The notes: generated from the sequence alone by a model not told the origin. Counted from the stretch's first letter, positions 9,153-17,737 are shown. The stretch is 64,000 nucleotides of DNA from Roseibium aestuarii (GCF_008477545.1 NZ_VORA01000001.1:1426001-1490000), one strand, 5' to 3'. Translations and numbers: made by a program.

Positions 9153-9436
9153 TGGACAAGCAGATCGTCACTGCCGCGCACAAGCTGAGTACGCGACAGC
9201 GACGACGCTACCAAAGCAACACGCCAGCGGGCTGCTTCCATTGTGAGGCGGTGTTTCTGGCAAAGGAAATTGAGGAATGGTGTAACGAAGTCGAAGAGCG
9301 TGAGGTTACCGCGCTCTGTCCGTCCTGCGCGATCGACGCCGTTATTTCCATTCAGGATGTTGTTGAGCTCGGGGTGAGCGCGGAGCAGTTTCCCGTTCTC
9401 CTTCATGCGATGCGAAGGCGCTGGTTCGGCGATTAG
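9152..9436 (+). CDS. Small cysteine-rich protein with two CxxC motifs embedded in the suf operon; function unknown
   Basis: 94 residues. It carries C28-x2-C31 (in GCFHCEAVF) and C56-x2-C59 (in ALCPSCAID) plus C44, a spacing that suggests a small zinc-ribbon or other metal-binding fold. From memory it resembles short bacterial proteins annotated only as hypothetical or cytoplasmic protein (pattern CF-x-C then ALCP-x-C-x-ID), not a known Suf component. The start overlaps the sufB stop by one base. The G+C content is about 57% by hand count, below its neighbours, and codons such as TGT, GTT, GAA and ATT are frequent, so it may be a later insertion. A 53-base gap separates it from sufC. No signal peptide. 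I cannot assign a role. Confidence 0.8.
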   Translation: MDKQIVTAAHKLSTRQRRRYQSNTPAGCFHCEAVFLAKEIEEWCNEVEEREVTALCPSCAIDAVISIQDVVELGVSAEQFPVLLHAMRRRWFGD

Positions 9437-9489
9437 GCCGAGCCACCGTCAGCGAAGCGCAAGCCGAGCCAAAGACGAAGGTTATAGAA

Positions 9490-10242
9490 ATGCTTGAGAT
9501 CAAGAACCTGCACGCCCGCATCGCCGAAGAAGGCACCGAGATCCTGCGCGGCATCGACCTGAAAGTGAACGCTGGCGAAATCCACGCGATCATGGGCCCG
9601 AACGGCTCCGGCAAGTCCACTCTGTCCTACATCCTGGCGGGCAAGGAAGACTACGAAGTCACCGAAGGCGAGATCATCTTCCACGGCCAGAACCTGCTCG
9701 ACATGGAGCCGGACGAGCGCGCCGCTGCCGGCGTCTTCCTGGCCTTCCAGTACCCGATCGAAATCCCGGGTGTCGCCACCATGGAATTCCTGAAGACCGC
9801 GCTCAACGCGCAGCGCAAGGCCAAGGGTCTTGCCCAGCTGTCGATCCCGGACTTCATGAAGCTGGTCAAGGAAAAGGCCGCCGACCTGAACGTCACCATG
9901 GATATGCTCAAGCGCCCGCTGAACGTCGGCTTCTCCGGCGGTGAGAAGAAGCGCGCCGAGATCCTGCAGATGTCCCTGCTGGAGCCGAGCCTCTGCGTTC
10001 TCGACGAGACGGATAGCGGCCTCGACATCGACGCCCTGCGCATCGTGTCCGAAGGCGTGAACAAGCTGCGCAACCCGGGCCGGGCGATGATCGTCATCAC
10101 CCACTACCAGCGCCTGCTCGACCACATCGTGCCGGACGTCGTCCACGTTCTGTCCAAGGGCCGCATCGTCAAGACCGGCGGCAAGGAACTGGCTCTCGAG
10201 CTGGAAAAGAACGGCTACGCCGACTACATCGAAGCAGCCTGA
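9490..10242 (+). CDS. sufC: Fe-S cluster assembly ATPase SufC
   Basis: 250 residues. ABC-type ATPase of the SufBC2D complex. Walker A GPNGSGKST at 36-44, Q-loop region FLAFQYP (83-89), signature FSGGEKKR (148-155), Walker B with ETDSGLD (168-179) and switch histidine in VITHYQRLL. The DETDSGLD variant is the hallmark of SufC versus transport ATPases. It lies between the small CxxC gene and sufD, 22 bases before the latter, and acts as a soluble cytoplasmic enzyme. Confidence 0.97.
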   Translation: MLEIKNLHARIAEEGTEILRGIDLKVNAGEIHAIMGPNGSGKSTLSYILAGKEDYEVTEGEIIFHGQNLLDMEPDERAAAGVFLAFQYPIEIPGVATMEFLKTALNAQRKAKGLAQLSIPDFMKLVKEKAADLNVTMDMLKRPLNVGFSGGEKKRAEILQMSLLEPSLCVLDETDSGLDIDALRIVSEGVNKLRNPGRAMIVITHYQRLLDHIVPDVVHVLSKGRIVKTGGKELALELEKNGYADYIEAA

Positions 10243-10264
10243 GCCTGAGGGAGATCATCAGACA

Positions 10265-11584
10265 ATGACTGCCCCGACCCAGATCAGCCACACCCAGGCG
10301 GAAAGCGACCTGCTGGCCCGTTTCGACGAGGCCAAGGGCGCACTCGCCGGTTCCACCGCGGTCAAGGACCTGCGCGTGGCGGCTGCCGAGCAGATCAAGA
10401 CCCGTGGTCTGCCCCACCGGCGCGTGGAGGAGTACAAGTACTCCGACCTGCGCGCCTTCATGAAATCCGCTGCCCCCCTGGCGCCGAAGGCCGATGCGGC
10501 CGCCGTGCGCGCGGTGCTGGCCGCGGACGAAGCCTTCGCCGGTCTGACGCGCTATCGCCTCGTCATCGCCAACGGCTCCTTCCTGGCTGAAGCCTCCGAC
10601 GTCGCGGCCCTTGAAGCCGAAGGCGTCGTGATCCGCGATTTCGCAGCCGCACTCGATGCGGACACCGCAGCCGAGCTGCTGGCCACGCCGAAGAGCGCCA
10701 GTCAGGATGGCGTGCTGGCCCTCAACACGGCCTTCGTCCAGGGCGGCATCGTCCTGAGCGTCAAGGACGGCGTCGAGGTCTCCCGTCCGGTCGAGCTGGT
10801 GCATGTGTCCACGGAAGCGGGCGCCATCGTCACCCGCAACCGGGTGGAAGTCGGCACCGGTGCCAACCTGAAGCTCATCGAGACCTTTGCCGGTTCCACC
10901 GGAGCGGGCGAGAGCAACGTGGTCTTCGACTATCAGATCGGCGACAAGGCCACCCTGGCCGTCACCCGTCTGGTCGTCGGCGCCTCGGAAGGCGCCCGCC
11001 TGCTGACCACCCTTGCGAAGGTCGGCGGCGAGGCCCTGTTCAAGATCCTCGGCTTCATGGCCGGTCCGGCCTTTGCCCGCAACCAGCAGTTCGTTGCCTT
11101 CGCGGGTGAGAATTCCGATGCAAAGCTCTATGGTGTCTCCATGGCGCGCGGCAACGGATTGGCCGACCAGACCCTGATCGTCGATCACGCCGTGCCGCAT
11201 TGCAACTCTCGCGAGTTCTTCAAGACGGTGCTGGACGACGAGGCGCGCGGCGTCTATCAGGGCCGCATCAACGTGGCCCAGCACGCCCAGAAGACCGACG
11301 GCGAGATGATGACCCAGGCGCTCCTTCTCGGGGAAGGCGCGGAAATGGCCAACAAGCCGGAGCTGGAAATCTTCGCCGACGACGTGCTCTGCGCCCACGG
11401 GGCCACCAGCGGCCAGATCGACGAGGACCTGCTCTTCTACCTCCGCGCCCGCGGCATTCCGGAAGCCGAAGCCCGCACCCTTCTGGTGATGGCCTTCCTG
11501 TCGGAAGCCATCGAGGAGTTCGAGGAAGACTACGTCACCGAGGCTCTGGAAACCCGCGTCCGCGACTGGCTCGCAGGCGCGTAA
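10265..11584 (+). CDS. sufD: Fe-S cluster assembly protein SufD
   Basis: 439 residues, partner of SufB in the SufBC2D scaffold. The N-terminal helical part contains GLPHRRVEEYKYSDLRAF, typical of SufD. The C-terminal beta-helix has VDHAVPHCNSREFFKTVLDD, QKTDGEMMTQALLL, EIFADDVLCAHGATSGQID and FLSEAIEEF, with the interface histidine in CAHGAT. It follows sufC directly behind GGGAGA. After it the operon is interrupted by 179 bases that contain palindromes but no obvious terminator T-run. Confidence 0.97.
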   Translation: MTAPTQISHTQAESDLLARFDEAKGALAGSTAVKDLRVAAAEQIKTRGLPHRRVEEYKYSDLRAFMKSAAPLAPKADAAAVRAVLAADEAFAGLTRYRLVIANGSFLAEASDVAALEAEGVVIRDFAAALDADTAAELLATPKSASQDGVLALNTAFVQGGIVLSVKDGVEVSRPVELVHVSTEAGAIVTRNRVEVGTGANLKLIETFAGSTGAGESNVVFDYQIGDKATLAVTRLVVGASEGARLLTTLAKVGGEALFKILGFMAGPAFARNQQFVAFAGENSDAKLYGVSMARGNGLADQTLIVDHAVPHCNSREFFKTVLDDEARGVYQGRINVAQHAQKTDGEMMTQALLLGEGAEMANKPELEIFADDVLCAHGATSGQIDEDLLFYLRARGIPEAEARTLLVMAFLSEAIEEFEEDYVTEALETRVRDWLAGA

Positions 11585-11656
11585 GCAGCCAAAGACCGCA
11601 GCCCCTTTCTCCCCCTCAAGGGGGAGGAGGGGGCGCAGAGGCCTTCTGACACCGCA

Positions 11657-11718
11657 GTCCCGGCCTTGCGCCGGGACCTCGCGCCACAAGACTTGCGGTC
11701 CCGGCTCAAGGCCGGGAC
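11657..11718. repeat. Pair of short palindromes inside the suf operon
   Basis: Two identical stems GTCCCGGC/GCCGGGAC, with loops cttgc (11657-11677) and tcaag (11698-11718), are spaced 20 bases apart between sufD and sufS. A similar stem occurs at 29765-29785. Neither is followed by a T-run, so they are read as intergenic repeats or mRNA-stabilising hairpins rather than terminators. Confidence 0.6.
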
Positions 11719-11763
11719 GGCACATGACGACATCAGAAGAAATCCAGACGGGAGCAGGCGGCA

Positions 11764-13011
11764 ATGACGGTCGCAACCGCAGAACTCGACAGGCCCTATG
11801 ACGTGGAGGCGATCCGCAAGGATTTCCCGATCCTGTCCCGGGAAGTCTATGGCAAGCCGCTGGTCTATCTCGACAATGGCGCCTCGGCCCAGAAGCCGAA
11901 GGCCGTGATCGACGCGATCACCCATGCCTATTCCCAGGAATATGCCAATGTGCACCGGGGCCTGCATTTCCTCTCCAACGCCGCGACCGATGCCTATGAG
12001 GGCGCGCGGGAGAAGGTCCGCCGCTTCCTGAATGCTCCCTCCGTCGACGAGGTGATCTTCACCCGCTCGACCACTGAGGCGATCAATCTGGTCTCCTATG
12101 GCCTGGGCCCGGACCATTTCGGCCCCGGCGACGAGATCGTGCTCTCCATCATGGAGCACCACTCCAACATCGTGCCCTGGCACTTCCACCGCGAGCGCAA
12201 CGGCGCCGTGCTGAAGTGGGTCTATGTGCGCGAGGACGGCTCCTTCGACCTCGACGCCTTTGCCGATGCCCTGACCGAGCGCACCAAGCTGGTGGCCATC
12301 ACCCAGATGTCCAACGTGCTGGGCACGGTGGTGCCGGTGAAGGAACTGACCCGCATCGCCCATGAGCGCGGCATTCCGGTGCTCATCGACGGCAGCCAGG
12401 CCGCCGTGCACATGCCGGTCGACGTTCAGGACATCGGCTGCGACTATTATTGCTTCACCGGCCACAAGGTCTACGGTCCGAGCGGCATCGGCGTGCTCTG
12501 GGCGAAAACCGAGAAGCTCAAGGCCATGCGTCCCTTCATGGGCGGCGGCGAGATGATCGGCGAGGTCTCCGAGGACCGCATCACCTATGCGGAACCGCCC
12601 CATCGCTTCGAGGCGGGCACCCCGCCCATCGTGCAGGCCATCGGTCTGGGCGCGGCACTCGACTACATGGACAGCGTCGGCCGCGACCGCATCGCCGCCC
12701 ATGAGGCGGACCTGTCGGCCTATGCCCATCAGCGCCTGTCGGAAATCAACTCCCTGCGCATTTTCGGAACCGCGCCGGGCAAGGGGGCCATCGTCTCCTT
12801 CGAGATAAAGGGCGCCCATGCCCATGACGTGTCGACCATCATCGACCGGGCCGGCGTGGCCGTGCGCGCAGGCACCCATTGTGCGCAGCCGCTCTTGGCA
12901 AGATACGGCGTGACCTCTACATGTCGGGCAAGCTTCGGCATGTACAACACCCGCGCGGAGGTCGATGTCCTCCATGATGCGCTGGTGCGGGCGCAGGCGT
13001 TCTTCGCCTGA
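11764..13011 (+). CDS. sufS: Cysteine desulfurase, class II (SufS/CsdA type)
   Basis: 415 residues. PLP enzyme that gives persulfide sulfur to the SUF scaffold. PLP lysine K235 in FTGHKVYGPSG; active-site cysteine C373 in RAGTHCAQPLL, the short-loop arrangement of class II enzymes, which normally need an acceptor such as SufE or SufU. No sufE or sufU is in this operon. Further family strings are YLDNGASAQKP at the N-terminus and IVPWH after EHHSN. It lies downstream of sufD and 84 bases before the SufT-like gene. Confidence 0.96.
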   Translation: MTVATAELDRPYDVEAIRKDFPILSREVYGKPLVYLDNGASAQKPKAVIDAITHAYSQEYANVHRGLHFLSNAATDAYEGAREKVRRFLNAPSVDEVIFTRSTTEAINLVSYGLGPDHFGPGDEIVLSIMEHHSNIVPWHFHRERNGAVLKWVYVREDGSFDLDAFADALTERTKLVAITQMSNVLGTVVPVKELTRIAHERGIPVLIDGSQAAVHMPVDVQDIGCDYYCFTGHKVYGPSGIGVLWAKTEKLKAMRPFMGGGEMIGEVSEDRITYAEPPHRFEAGTPPIVQAIGLGAALDYMDSVGRDRIAAHEADLSAYAHQRLSEINSLRIFGTAPGKGAIVSFEIKGAHAHDVSTIIDRAGVAVRAGTHCAQPLLARYGVTSTCRASFGMYNTRAEVDVLHDALVRAQAFFA

Positions 13012-13095
13012 GCGCCCCGCGCGCCAGGCAGAGAATTCAGGCAGAGAATTCGGACGGCAAGACGAGAACAAGGTCCTCTCAGGACAGTTGAGACC

Positions 13096-13494
13096 ATGAG
13101 CGAAGACACCATCACCATCGACCACAATGCCGCGGGCGAAGAGCTGCGCGCCGAAGTGGCAGCCCCGACCGCCATTCCGCAGGCGGAACTGGAGCGGCTT
13201 ACGGCGGACATCATCACCGCCCTCAAGACGGTCTATGACCCGGAAATCCCCTGCGACATCTACGAGCTCGGCCTGATCTACAAGGTCGATATCGAGGATG
13301 ACCGCTCGGTGGCCATCGACATGACCTTGACCGCGCCGGGCTGTCCGGTGGCGGGCGAAATGCCGGGCTGGGTGCAGCAGGCCGTGGAATCCGTCGGCGG
13401 CGTTCAGTCCGTGGACGTGACCATGGTCTTCGATCCGCCCTGGTCGCCGGAACGCATGTCGGACGAGGCCAAGGTAGCCCTCAACTGGTATTGA
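13096..13494 (+). CDS. sufT: SUF-associated MIP18/DUF59 family protein (SufT-like)
   Basis: 132 residues. The MIP18 (DUF59, PaaD-like) domain spans about residues 38-130, with VYDPEIPCDIYELGLIY and the conserved cysteine in LTAPGCPVAGEMP. Proteins of this kind in suf operons help in maturation of Fe-S proteins, as the CIA2/MIP18 relatives do in eukaryotes. The first 35 residues are variable. It sits between sufS and the A-type carrier gene in the same direction, as in many alphaproteobacterial suf operons. Confidence 0.92.
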   Translation: MSEDTITIDHNAAGEELRAEVAAPTAIPQAELERLTADIITALKTVYDPEIPCDIYELGLIYKVDIEDDRSVAIDMTLTAPGCPVAGEMPGWVQQAVESVGGVQSVDVTMVFDPPWSPERMSDEAKVALNWY

Positions 13495-13624
13495 CCAGGC
13501 GCCGGTTCGCCCTCGGGCGGACTGGAACCGGTGGCTTCCGATCTCCATATCAAGGGGCAGGGGGCTTCCCGACTTCTGCTGGAGCCGCGCGATGCGCGGA
13601 CCCTGAAAGGATTGCGAGACGACA

Positions 13625-14008
13625 ATGGCGACAGCACGCAAGTTTCAGGTCATGACCCTGACCGACCCGGCCGCAGAGCGGGTGCGCGAGCTTCTGGAAG
13701 GCTCCGGCAAGGACGCCGGCGGCCTGCGCGTCGGCATCAAGAAGGGCGGCTGCGCCGGCATGGAATACACCATGGAAATGGTGGACGCCGCGCGCCCCGG
13801 TGACGACGTGATCGAGGAGAAGGGCGCGCGCCTCTTCGTCGATCCTTCCGCCGTCCTGTTCCTGCTCGGCACGGAAATGGACTATGAGGTGACGAAGTTC
13901 CGCTCCGGCTTCCTCTTCCGCAACCCGAACGAGGTGTCTGCCTGCGGCTGCGGGGAATCCGTGTCGCTTCAGGCGGCCGACCCCTCCAAGCTGTCGACCC
14001 CGGCCTGA
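13625..14008 (+). CDS. sufA: A-type Fe-S carrier protein (SufA/IscA/HesB family)
   Basis: 127 residues. The three family cysteines are present: C43 in GGCAGMEY and C107/C109 in SACGCGES. A-type carriers pass Fe-S clusters from the scaffold to target proteins. It starts at ATG 13625 after AGACGACA and is the last recognisable suf gene; TenA follows after 8 bases. Compared with ErpA at 23024-23365 it has the same motifs but clearly different sequence, as expected of a SufA-branch paralogue. Confidence 0.93.
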   Translation: MATARKFQVMTLTDPAAERVRELLEGSGKDAGGLRVGIKKGGCAGMEYTMEMVDAARPGDDVIEEKGARLFVDPSAVLFLLGTEMDYEVTKFRSGFLFRNPNEVSACGCGESVSLQAADPSKLSTPA

Positions 14009-14016
14009 GGGGCTCC

Positions 14017-14685
14017 ATGAGCGTTTTCGACCGTCTGAAGACGGATTGCGCCTCCGAGTGGGCGGCTTACGTCGATCATGACTTCGTGCGCGGCATGGCC
14101 GACGGCTCGCTTCCACTTGACGCCTTCCGCACCTATCTGAAGCAGGACTACCTCTTCCTCATCCATTTCTCGCGGGCCTATGCACTGGCGATCTACAAGT
14201 CCCAGACCCTCGGCGACATGCGCCGGGGCATGGCTGGCCTGAAGACGATCCTCGAAGGGGAAATGGAGCTTCATGTCGAGCTCTGCGCCAAATGGGGCAT
14301 TGCGCGCAAGGAGCTGGAGACGGTCGCCGAGGAAAGCGAAACCCTCGCTTACACCCGTTTCGTGCTGGAAAGCGGCTTGCGCGGGGATCTGCTCGATCTG
14401 CAGGTGGCGCTGGCGCCCTGCATCCTTGGCTACGGGGAGATCGGTGCGCGCCATCGCGGCGTGGTGCCGGAGGGCACGGATGGCGCGCCTGCCTACGCGC
14501 GCTGGTTCGCCGAATATGCCAGCGATGACTACCAGAACGCTGCCCGCGACTTCTGCGACTGGATGGACCAGACGGCGTCTGCCTATCTGACCGAGGCGCG
14601 CTATCCGGTGTTGCGCCGGATCTTTTCAGAGGCCTCCAGGCTGGAGGCCGATTTCTGGCAGATGGGTTTCAAGAACCTTGGCTGA
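14017..14685 (+). CDS. tenA: TenA/THI-4 family protein (aminopyrimidine aminohydrolase or related)
   Basis: 222 residues, an all-alpha TenA protein. Recognisable features are YLKQDYLFLIHFSRAYALA, the cysteine in LAPCILGYGEIG, which aligns with the catalytic cysteine of Bacillus TenA, and the C-terminal ExxFW motif in LEADFWQMGF. The family hydrolyses thiamin breakdown products such as aminomethyl-HMP to HMP for thiamin salvage. The gene begins eight bases after the sufA stop and ends at a terminator, so it is probably co-transcribed with suf; whether it takes part in Fe-S metabolism is unknown. No other thiamin gene is close by. Confidence 0.88.
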   Translation: MSVFDRLKTDCASEWAAYVDHDFVRGMADGSLPLDAFRTYLKQDYLFLIHFSRAYALAIYKSQTLGDMRRGMAGLKTILEGEMELHVELCAKWGIARKELETVAEESETLAYTRFVLESGLRGDLLDLQVALAPCILGYGEIGARHRGVVPEGTDGAPAYARWFAEYASDDYQNAARDFCDWMDQTASAYLTEARYPVLRRIFSEASRLEADFWQMGFKNLG

Positions 14686-14702
14686 AACAGTCATCTGAAC
14701 GA

Positions 14703-14737
14703 AAAAGGGGTCGCAGCAGAAATGCCGCGACCCTTTT
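14703..14737. terminator. Bidirectional intrinsic terminator between tenA and the GGDEF gene
   Basis: Stem AAAAGGGGTCGC/GCGACCCTTTT with an inner GCA/TGC pair. A-rich on the left and T-rich on the right, it can end transcription from both converging genes and closes the suf-tenA unit. Confidence 0.85.
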
Positions 14738-14767
14738 CAATTCCTTCGTGCCGGCAGGCCAGAGCGG

Positions 14768-15886
14768 TCAGGCGACCGCGTTCTTGCTGTCCGCGCCCGC
14801 GAGATCGGCTTCCGTGCAGACCTTGTTGCGGCCGCTGCGCTTGGCGGCGTAGAGCGCCTCGTCGGCACGACCCACGATCGACTCGGTGGTGTCACCCGGA
14901 CGGTAGGTCGCGATGCCGATGGAAATGGTGATGCGGCCCAGGTTCTCGCCCGTGGACCGCTTGATCAGCTCCTTGGAGCGCACCGCATGGCGGATCTTCT
15001 CGGCGATCTCCATGGCGTCCGACATGTGCGAATGGGGCAGGATGATCGCGAATTCCTCGCCGCCATAGCGGCAGGCGGTGTCCTGGCCCTTGACGTTCTG
15101 CTTCACCGACAAGGCCACGAGGCGCAGGACCTGATCGCCGGTCTGGTGGCCGAAGGTGTCGTTGAACTTCTTGAAATGGTCGATATCGGTCAGGAGCAGG
15201 GTGAACCCTGCCGCGCTGTCCTTGGCGAGCGCAACGGCCTTCTCCAGCGTGTTGTCGAAGTGCTTGCGGTTGCCCAGCGTGGTCAGCTCGTCGGTCAGCG
15301 ACTCGTAGCGGATGGCTTCCAGATTGGCCTGCAGCGTCTCGATCTGCCGCTTGGATTCCAGCAGCTGGGTCTCCAGCGCCTGATTGGCCTTGAGGGCGGT
15401 GTGGGTCGCCTCGGTCATGCGTCCGACAAAAGCCTCGAGCATCTTCGGATCACGCAGCGACTGCAGGGCCGCGGCACCTTCCTTCAGCGAGACGCCGTAG
15501 TCGGTGGTGGCATCCACATTGTGCCGCAGGGTGTCGACCAGGTTTTCGACCTCGGCGCTGACCTTGGTGCCGACCTCGTTCAGCCGGTCGCCAAGCCGTG
15601 TCGGCGCCAGATACTTGCCGTAGATGCCTTCCATGTCCTCGTTGGACAGGCTGCCGCTCTCCTTGAGAGCCTGGTTGACAGCGCGGTTCAGACCGTAATT
15701 GTATCCGGCGGAATAGGTGTACCAGAATTCATAGGCACGCGGCACGGCGGGAAGCGTATAGCGCTTGATGTAGGAGAGGGCGCTGTCTCCATAAATGATA
15801 GTTCGCTTGTGCGCATCCAGATCCGTCATCGGTCCCCACCAGTCGCTTGCACCCGGCGCTGCACCCCGCAGCTTTTTCATGGTCAA
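14768..15886 (-). CDS. Diguanylate cyclase (GGDEF domain) with a novel N-terminal region
   Basis: 372 residues. The C-terminal GGDEF domain (about 195-355) has LTDELTTLGNRKHFD, LLTDIDHFKKFND and the active-site loop RYGGEEFAII, so cyclic di-GMP synthesis is expected. The allosteric I-site RxxD, five residues before the loop, reads KGQD, which suggests loss of product inhibition. The N-terminal 190 residues carry no named domain that I recognise: there is a YEFWYTYSAGYN segment, then long helices ending in a coiled-coil-like stretch (KANQALETQLLESKRQIETLQANLEAI, here in parts). No membrane segments, so it is a soluble enzyme. It stands alone; the helicase upstream is in the same direction but 276 bases away. 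Confidence 0.93.
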   Translation of the reverse strand: MTMKKLRGAAPGASDWWGPMTDLDAHKRTIIYGDSALSYIKRYTLPAVPRAYEFWYTYSAGYNYGLNRAVNQALKESGSLSNEDMEGIYGKYLAPTRLGDRLNEVGTKVSAEVENLVDTLRHNVDATTDYGVSLKEGAAALQSLRDPKMLEAFVGRMTEATHTALKANQALETQLLESKRQIETLQANLEAIRYESLTDELTTLGNRKHFDNTLEKAVALAKDSAAGFTLLLTDIDHFKKFNDTFGHQTGDQVLRLVALSVKQNVKGQDTACRYGGEEFAIILPHSHMSDAMEIAEKIRHAVRSKELIKRSTGENLGRITISIGIATYRPGDTTESIVGRADEALYAAKRSGRNKVCTEADLAGADSKNAVA

Positions 15887-16062
15887 AAATGCCTGTTCAA
15901 CGCTTAAGGTGCCGTTAAGCGCAGGTGCGAGATGGGAAAAAACTGCCTCTCTCCCGGCATATTCTTCCCGGCATGGCGCCGGGTTCGCTTATTTTACGTT
16001 CATTTTTGACCGGATACATCCTTGCAGAACTGCGCATGGTCTTCCGGCATCCGACAAAAGCG

Positions 16063-16095
16063 AAAGGGGTGCCGAATGAACGGCACCCCTTTTTT
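16063..16095. terminator. Intrinsic terminator downstream of the DEAD-box helicase gene
   Basis: Stem AAAGGGGTGCCG/CGGCACCCCTTT with a six-base loop. There is a T-run on the plus side and a CTTTCGCTTTT tail on the minus side, 68 bases after the helicase stop. It probably serves the minus-strand helicase and is symmetrical enough to work both ways. Confidence 0.75.
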
Positions 16096-16162
16096 GAAAG
16101 TCTGAGGATGTTCCGCAGCGTCACTGATCTCGCTTTGCGGAAATCTGTTCTGCGCCGGTGGC

Positions 16163-17737
16163 TCAGGAAGCCTTCTTCGGCCGCGGCTCGCGCAGCAGGA
16201 AGGCCGGGATGTGCCCACCGTGTCCGAAGGCCGGTTCCGGCGTCTGGGACTTGCCGCGGCGCGGAGCAGGCTGCTGCTTGGCCTGAGCCTGTGCCTGAGC
16301 TTGAGCCGGCTGGCGTGCCTCGGACTGCTGGTTGCTGTTGGCAGCAGAGGCGGCTGCGCGGCCGGAGCCACGGCGGCTGTTGCTGCGCGGCACGTCGGGC
16401 TGGGGCGCTTCTGCCAGATCCACGACCGGTTCTGCGGCAGGCGCTTCCACCGCGGCCGGTGCGGCCTCGGCAGTCGCTGCCTTGGCACCGCGCCCGCGGC
16501 GGGCGTTGCGCGGCTTGGCTGCCGGAGCGGAGGCAGCGGTGTCGCCCTCGGCATCGGCCTTCGGACCACGCTTGCGACGGGCCTTGCGCTCTGCGGCGGC
16601 AGCCTCGAAGTCGACCGCATCGCCGATCCATTCGATCGACTGCTGGGTCAGCTCTTCAATGGCCTTCAGATACTTCTCGTCATTGCCGGTCACGATAGTG
16701 AAGGCAGAGCCCTTGCGGCCCGCGCGGCCGGTGCGGCCGATGCGGTGCACATAATCTTCCGCGTGGATCGGCACATCATAGTTGTAGACGTGGCTCACAT
16801 CCGGAATGTCGAGGCCGCGGGCGGCGACGTCGGAGGCGACCAGCAGGGTGATGGTGCCCTTGCGGAAATTGTCCAGCATCATCATGCGCGAGCGCTGGTC
16901 CATGTCGCCATGGAGGGCGCCCACGTTGTAGCCGTGCTTCTCCAGCGACCGGAAGAGAACGGCAATGTCCTTCTTGCGGTTGCAGAAGACGATGGCGTTC
17001 TTCAGGTCTTCGGCACCTTCCAGCAGTTCGCGCAGGGCGGCCCGCTTGTCGTAATCCTCTGAACCGGCAGCCTTGAGACGCTGCGAGACGTTCTCGGACG
17101 TGGACGAGGTGCGTGCGACTTCGACCTTGGCCGGGTTCTGCAGGAAGGCTTCCGTCAGGCGCTGGATCTCCGGCGGCATGGTGGCCGAGAAGAACAGGGT
17201 CTGGCGGGTGAAGGGAATGAGCTTGCAGATGCGCTCGATGTCCGGAATGAAGCCCATGTCGAGCATGCGGTCGGCTTCGTCGATCACCAGGATCTCGACG
17301 CCCTGCAGCAGCAGCTTGCCGCGCTCGAAATGGTCGAGCAGGCGGCCCGGGGTCGCGATCAGCACGTCAGCGCCGCGGTCGAGCTTCTTGTCCTGCTCGC
17401 CGAAGGACACGCCGCCGATCAGCAGGGCCACGTTGAGCTTGTGGTTGACGCCGTATTTCTCGAAGTTTTCCTCGACCTGGGCAGCCAGCTCGCGGGTCGG
17501 CTCGAGGATCAGGGTGCGCGGCATGCGAGAGCGCGCACGGCCCTTTTCCAGAAGGGTCAGCATGGGCAGCGTGAAGCTGGCGGTCTTGCCCGTTCCGGTC
17601 TGGGCGATGCCCAGCACGTCGCGGCGTTCCAGGACATAGGGAATTGCGCCTGCCTGAATGGCGGTCGGTTCGGAGTAACCGGCAGCCTCGACTGCTTCGA
17701 GGACTTTCTCGCTAAGGCCGAGCGTTTTGAATGACAT
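16163..17737 (-). CDS. DEAD-box ATP-dependent RNA helicase (RhlE-like)
   Basis: 524 residues from MSFKTLGLSEKVLEAV. The helicase core occupies about residues 1-370: Q motif (GYSEPTAIQ), Walker A AQTGTGKT (45-52), PTREL, DEAD (153-156), SAT, and C-terminal motifs HGDMDQ, ARGLDIP and HRIGRTGRAGR. The order and FKTLGLSEKVL start resemble RhlE-type helicases involved in RNA turnover and ribosome assembly. The last 150 residues are a low-complexity Ala/Pro/Arg/Gln tail (RKARRKRGPK, then AQAQAQAQAKQQ), which is probably disordered and RNA-binding. An in-frame start 114 bases further upstream exists but adds atypical sequence. Confidence 0.94.
   Translation of the reverse strand: MSFKTLGLSEKVLEAVEAAGYSEPTAIQAGAIPYVLERRDVLGIAQTGTGKTASFTLPMLTLLEKGRARSRMPRTLILEPTRELAAQVEENFEKYGVNHKLNVALLIGGVSFGEQDKKLDRGADVLIATPGRLLDHFERGKLLLQGVEILVIDEADRMLDMGFIPDIERICKLIPFTRQTLFFSATMPPEIQRLTEAFLQNPAKVEVARTSSTSENVSQRLKAAGSEDYDKRAALRELLEGAEDLKNAIVFCNRKKDIAVLFRSLEKHGYNVGALHGDMDQRSRMMMLDNFRKGTITLLVASDVAARGLDIPDVSHVYNYDVPIHAEDYVHRIGRTGRAGRKGSAFTIVTGNDEKYLKAIEELTQQSIEWIGDAVDFEAAAAERKARRKRGPKADAEGDTAASAPAAKPRNARRGRGAKAATAEAAPAAVEAPAAEPVVDLAEAPQPDVPRSNSRRGSGRAAASAANSNQQSEARQPAQAQAQAQAKQQPAPRRGKSQTPEPAFGHGGHIPAFLLREPRPKKAS

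Noticed and set aside
11530-13641. 703-codon minus-strand open frame
   Set aside because: Shadow of sufS and the SufT-like gene; no recognisable protein features.
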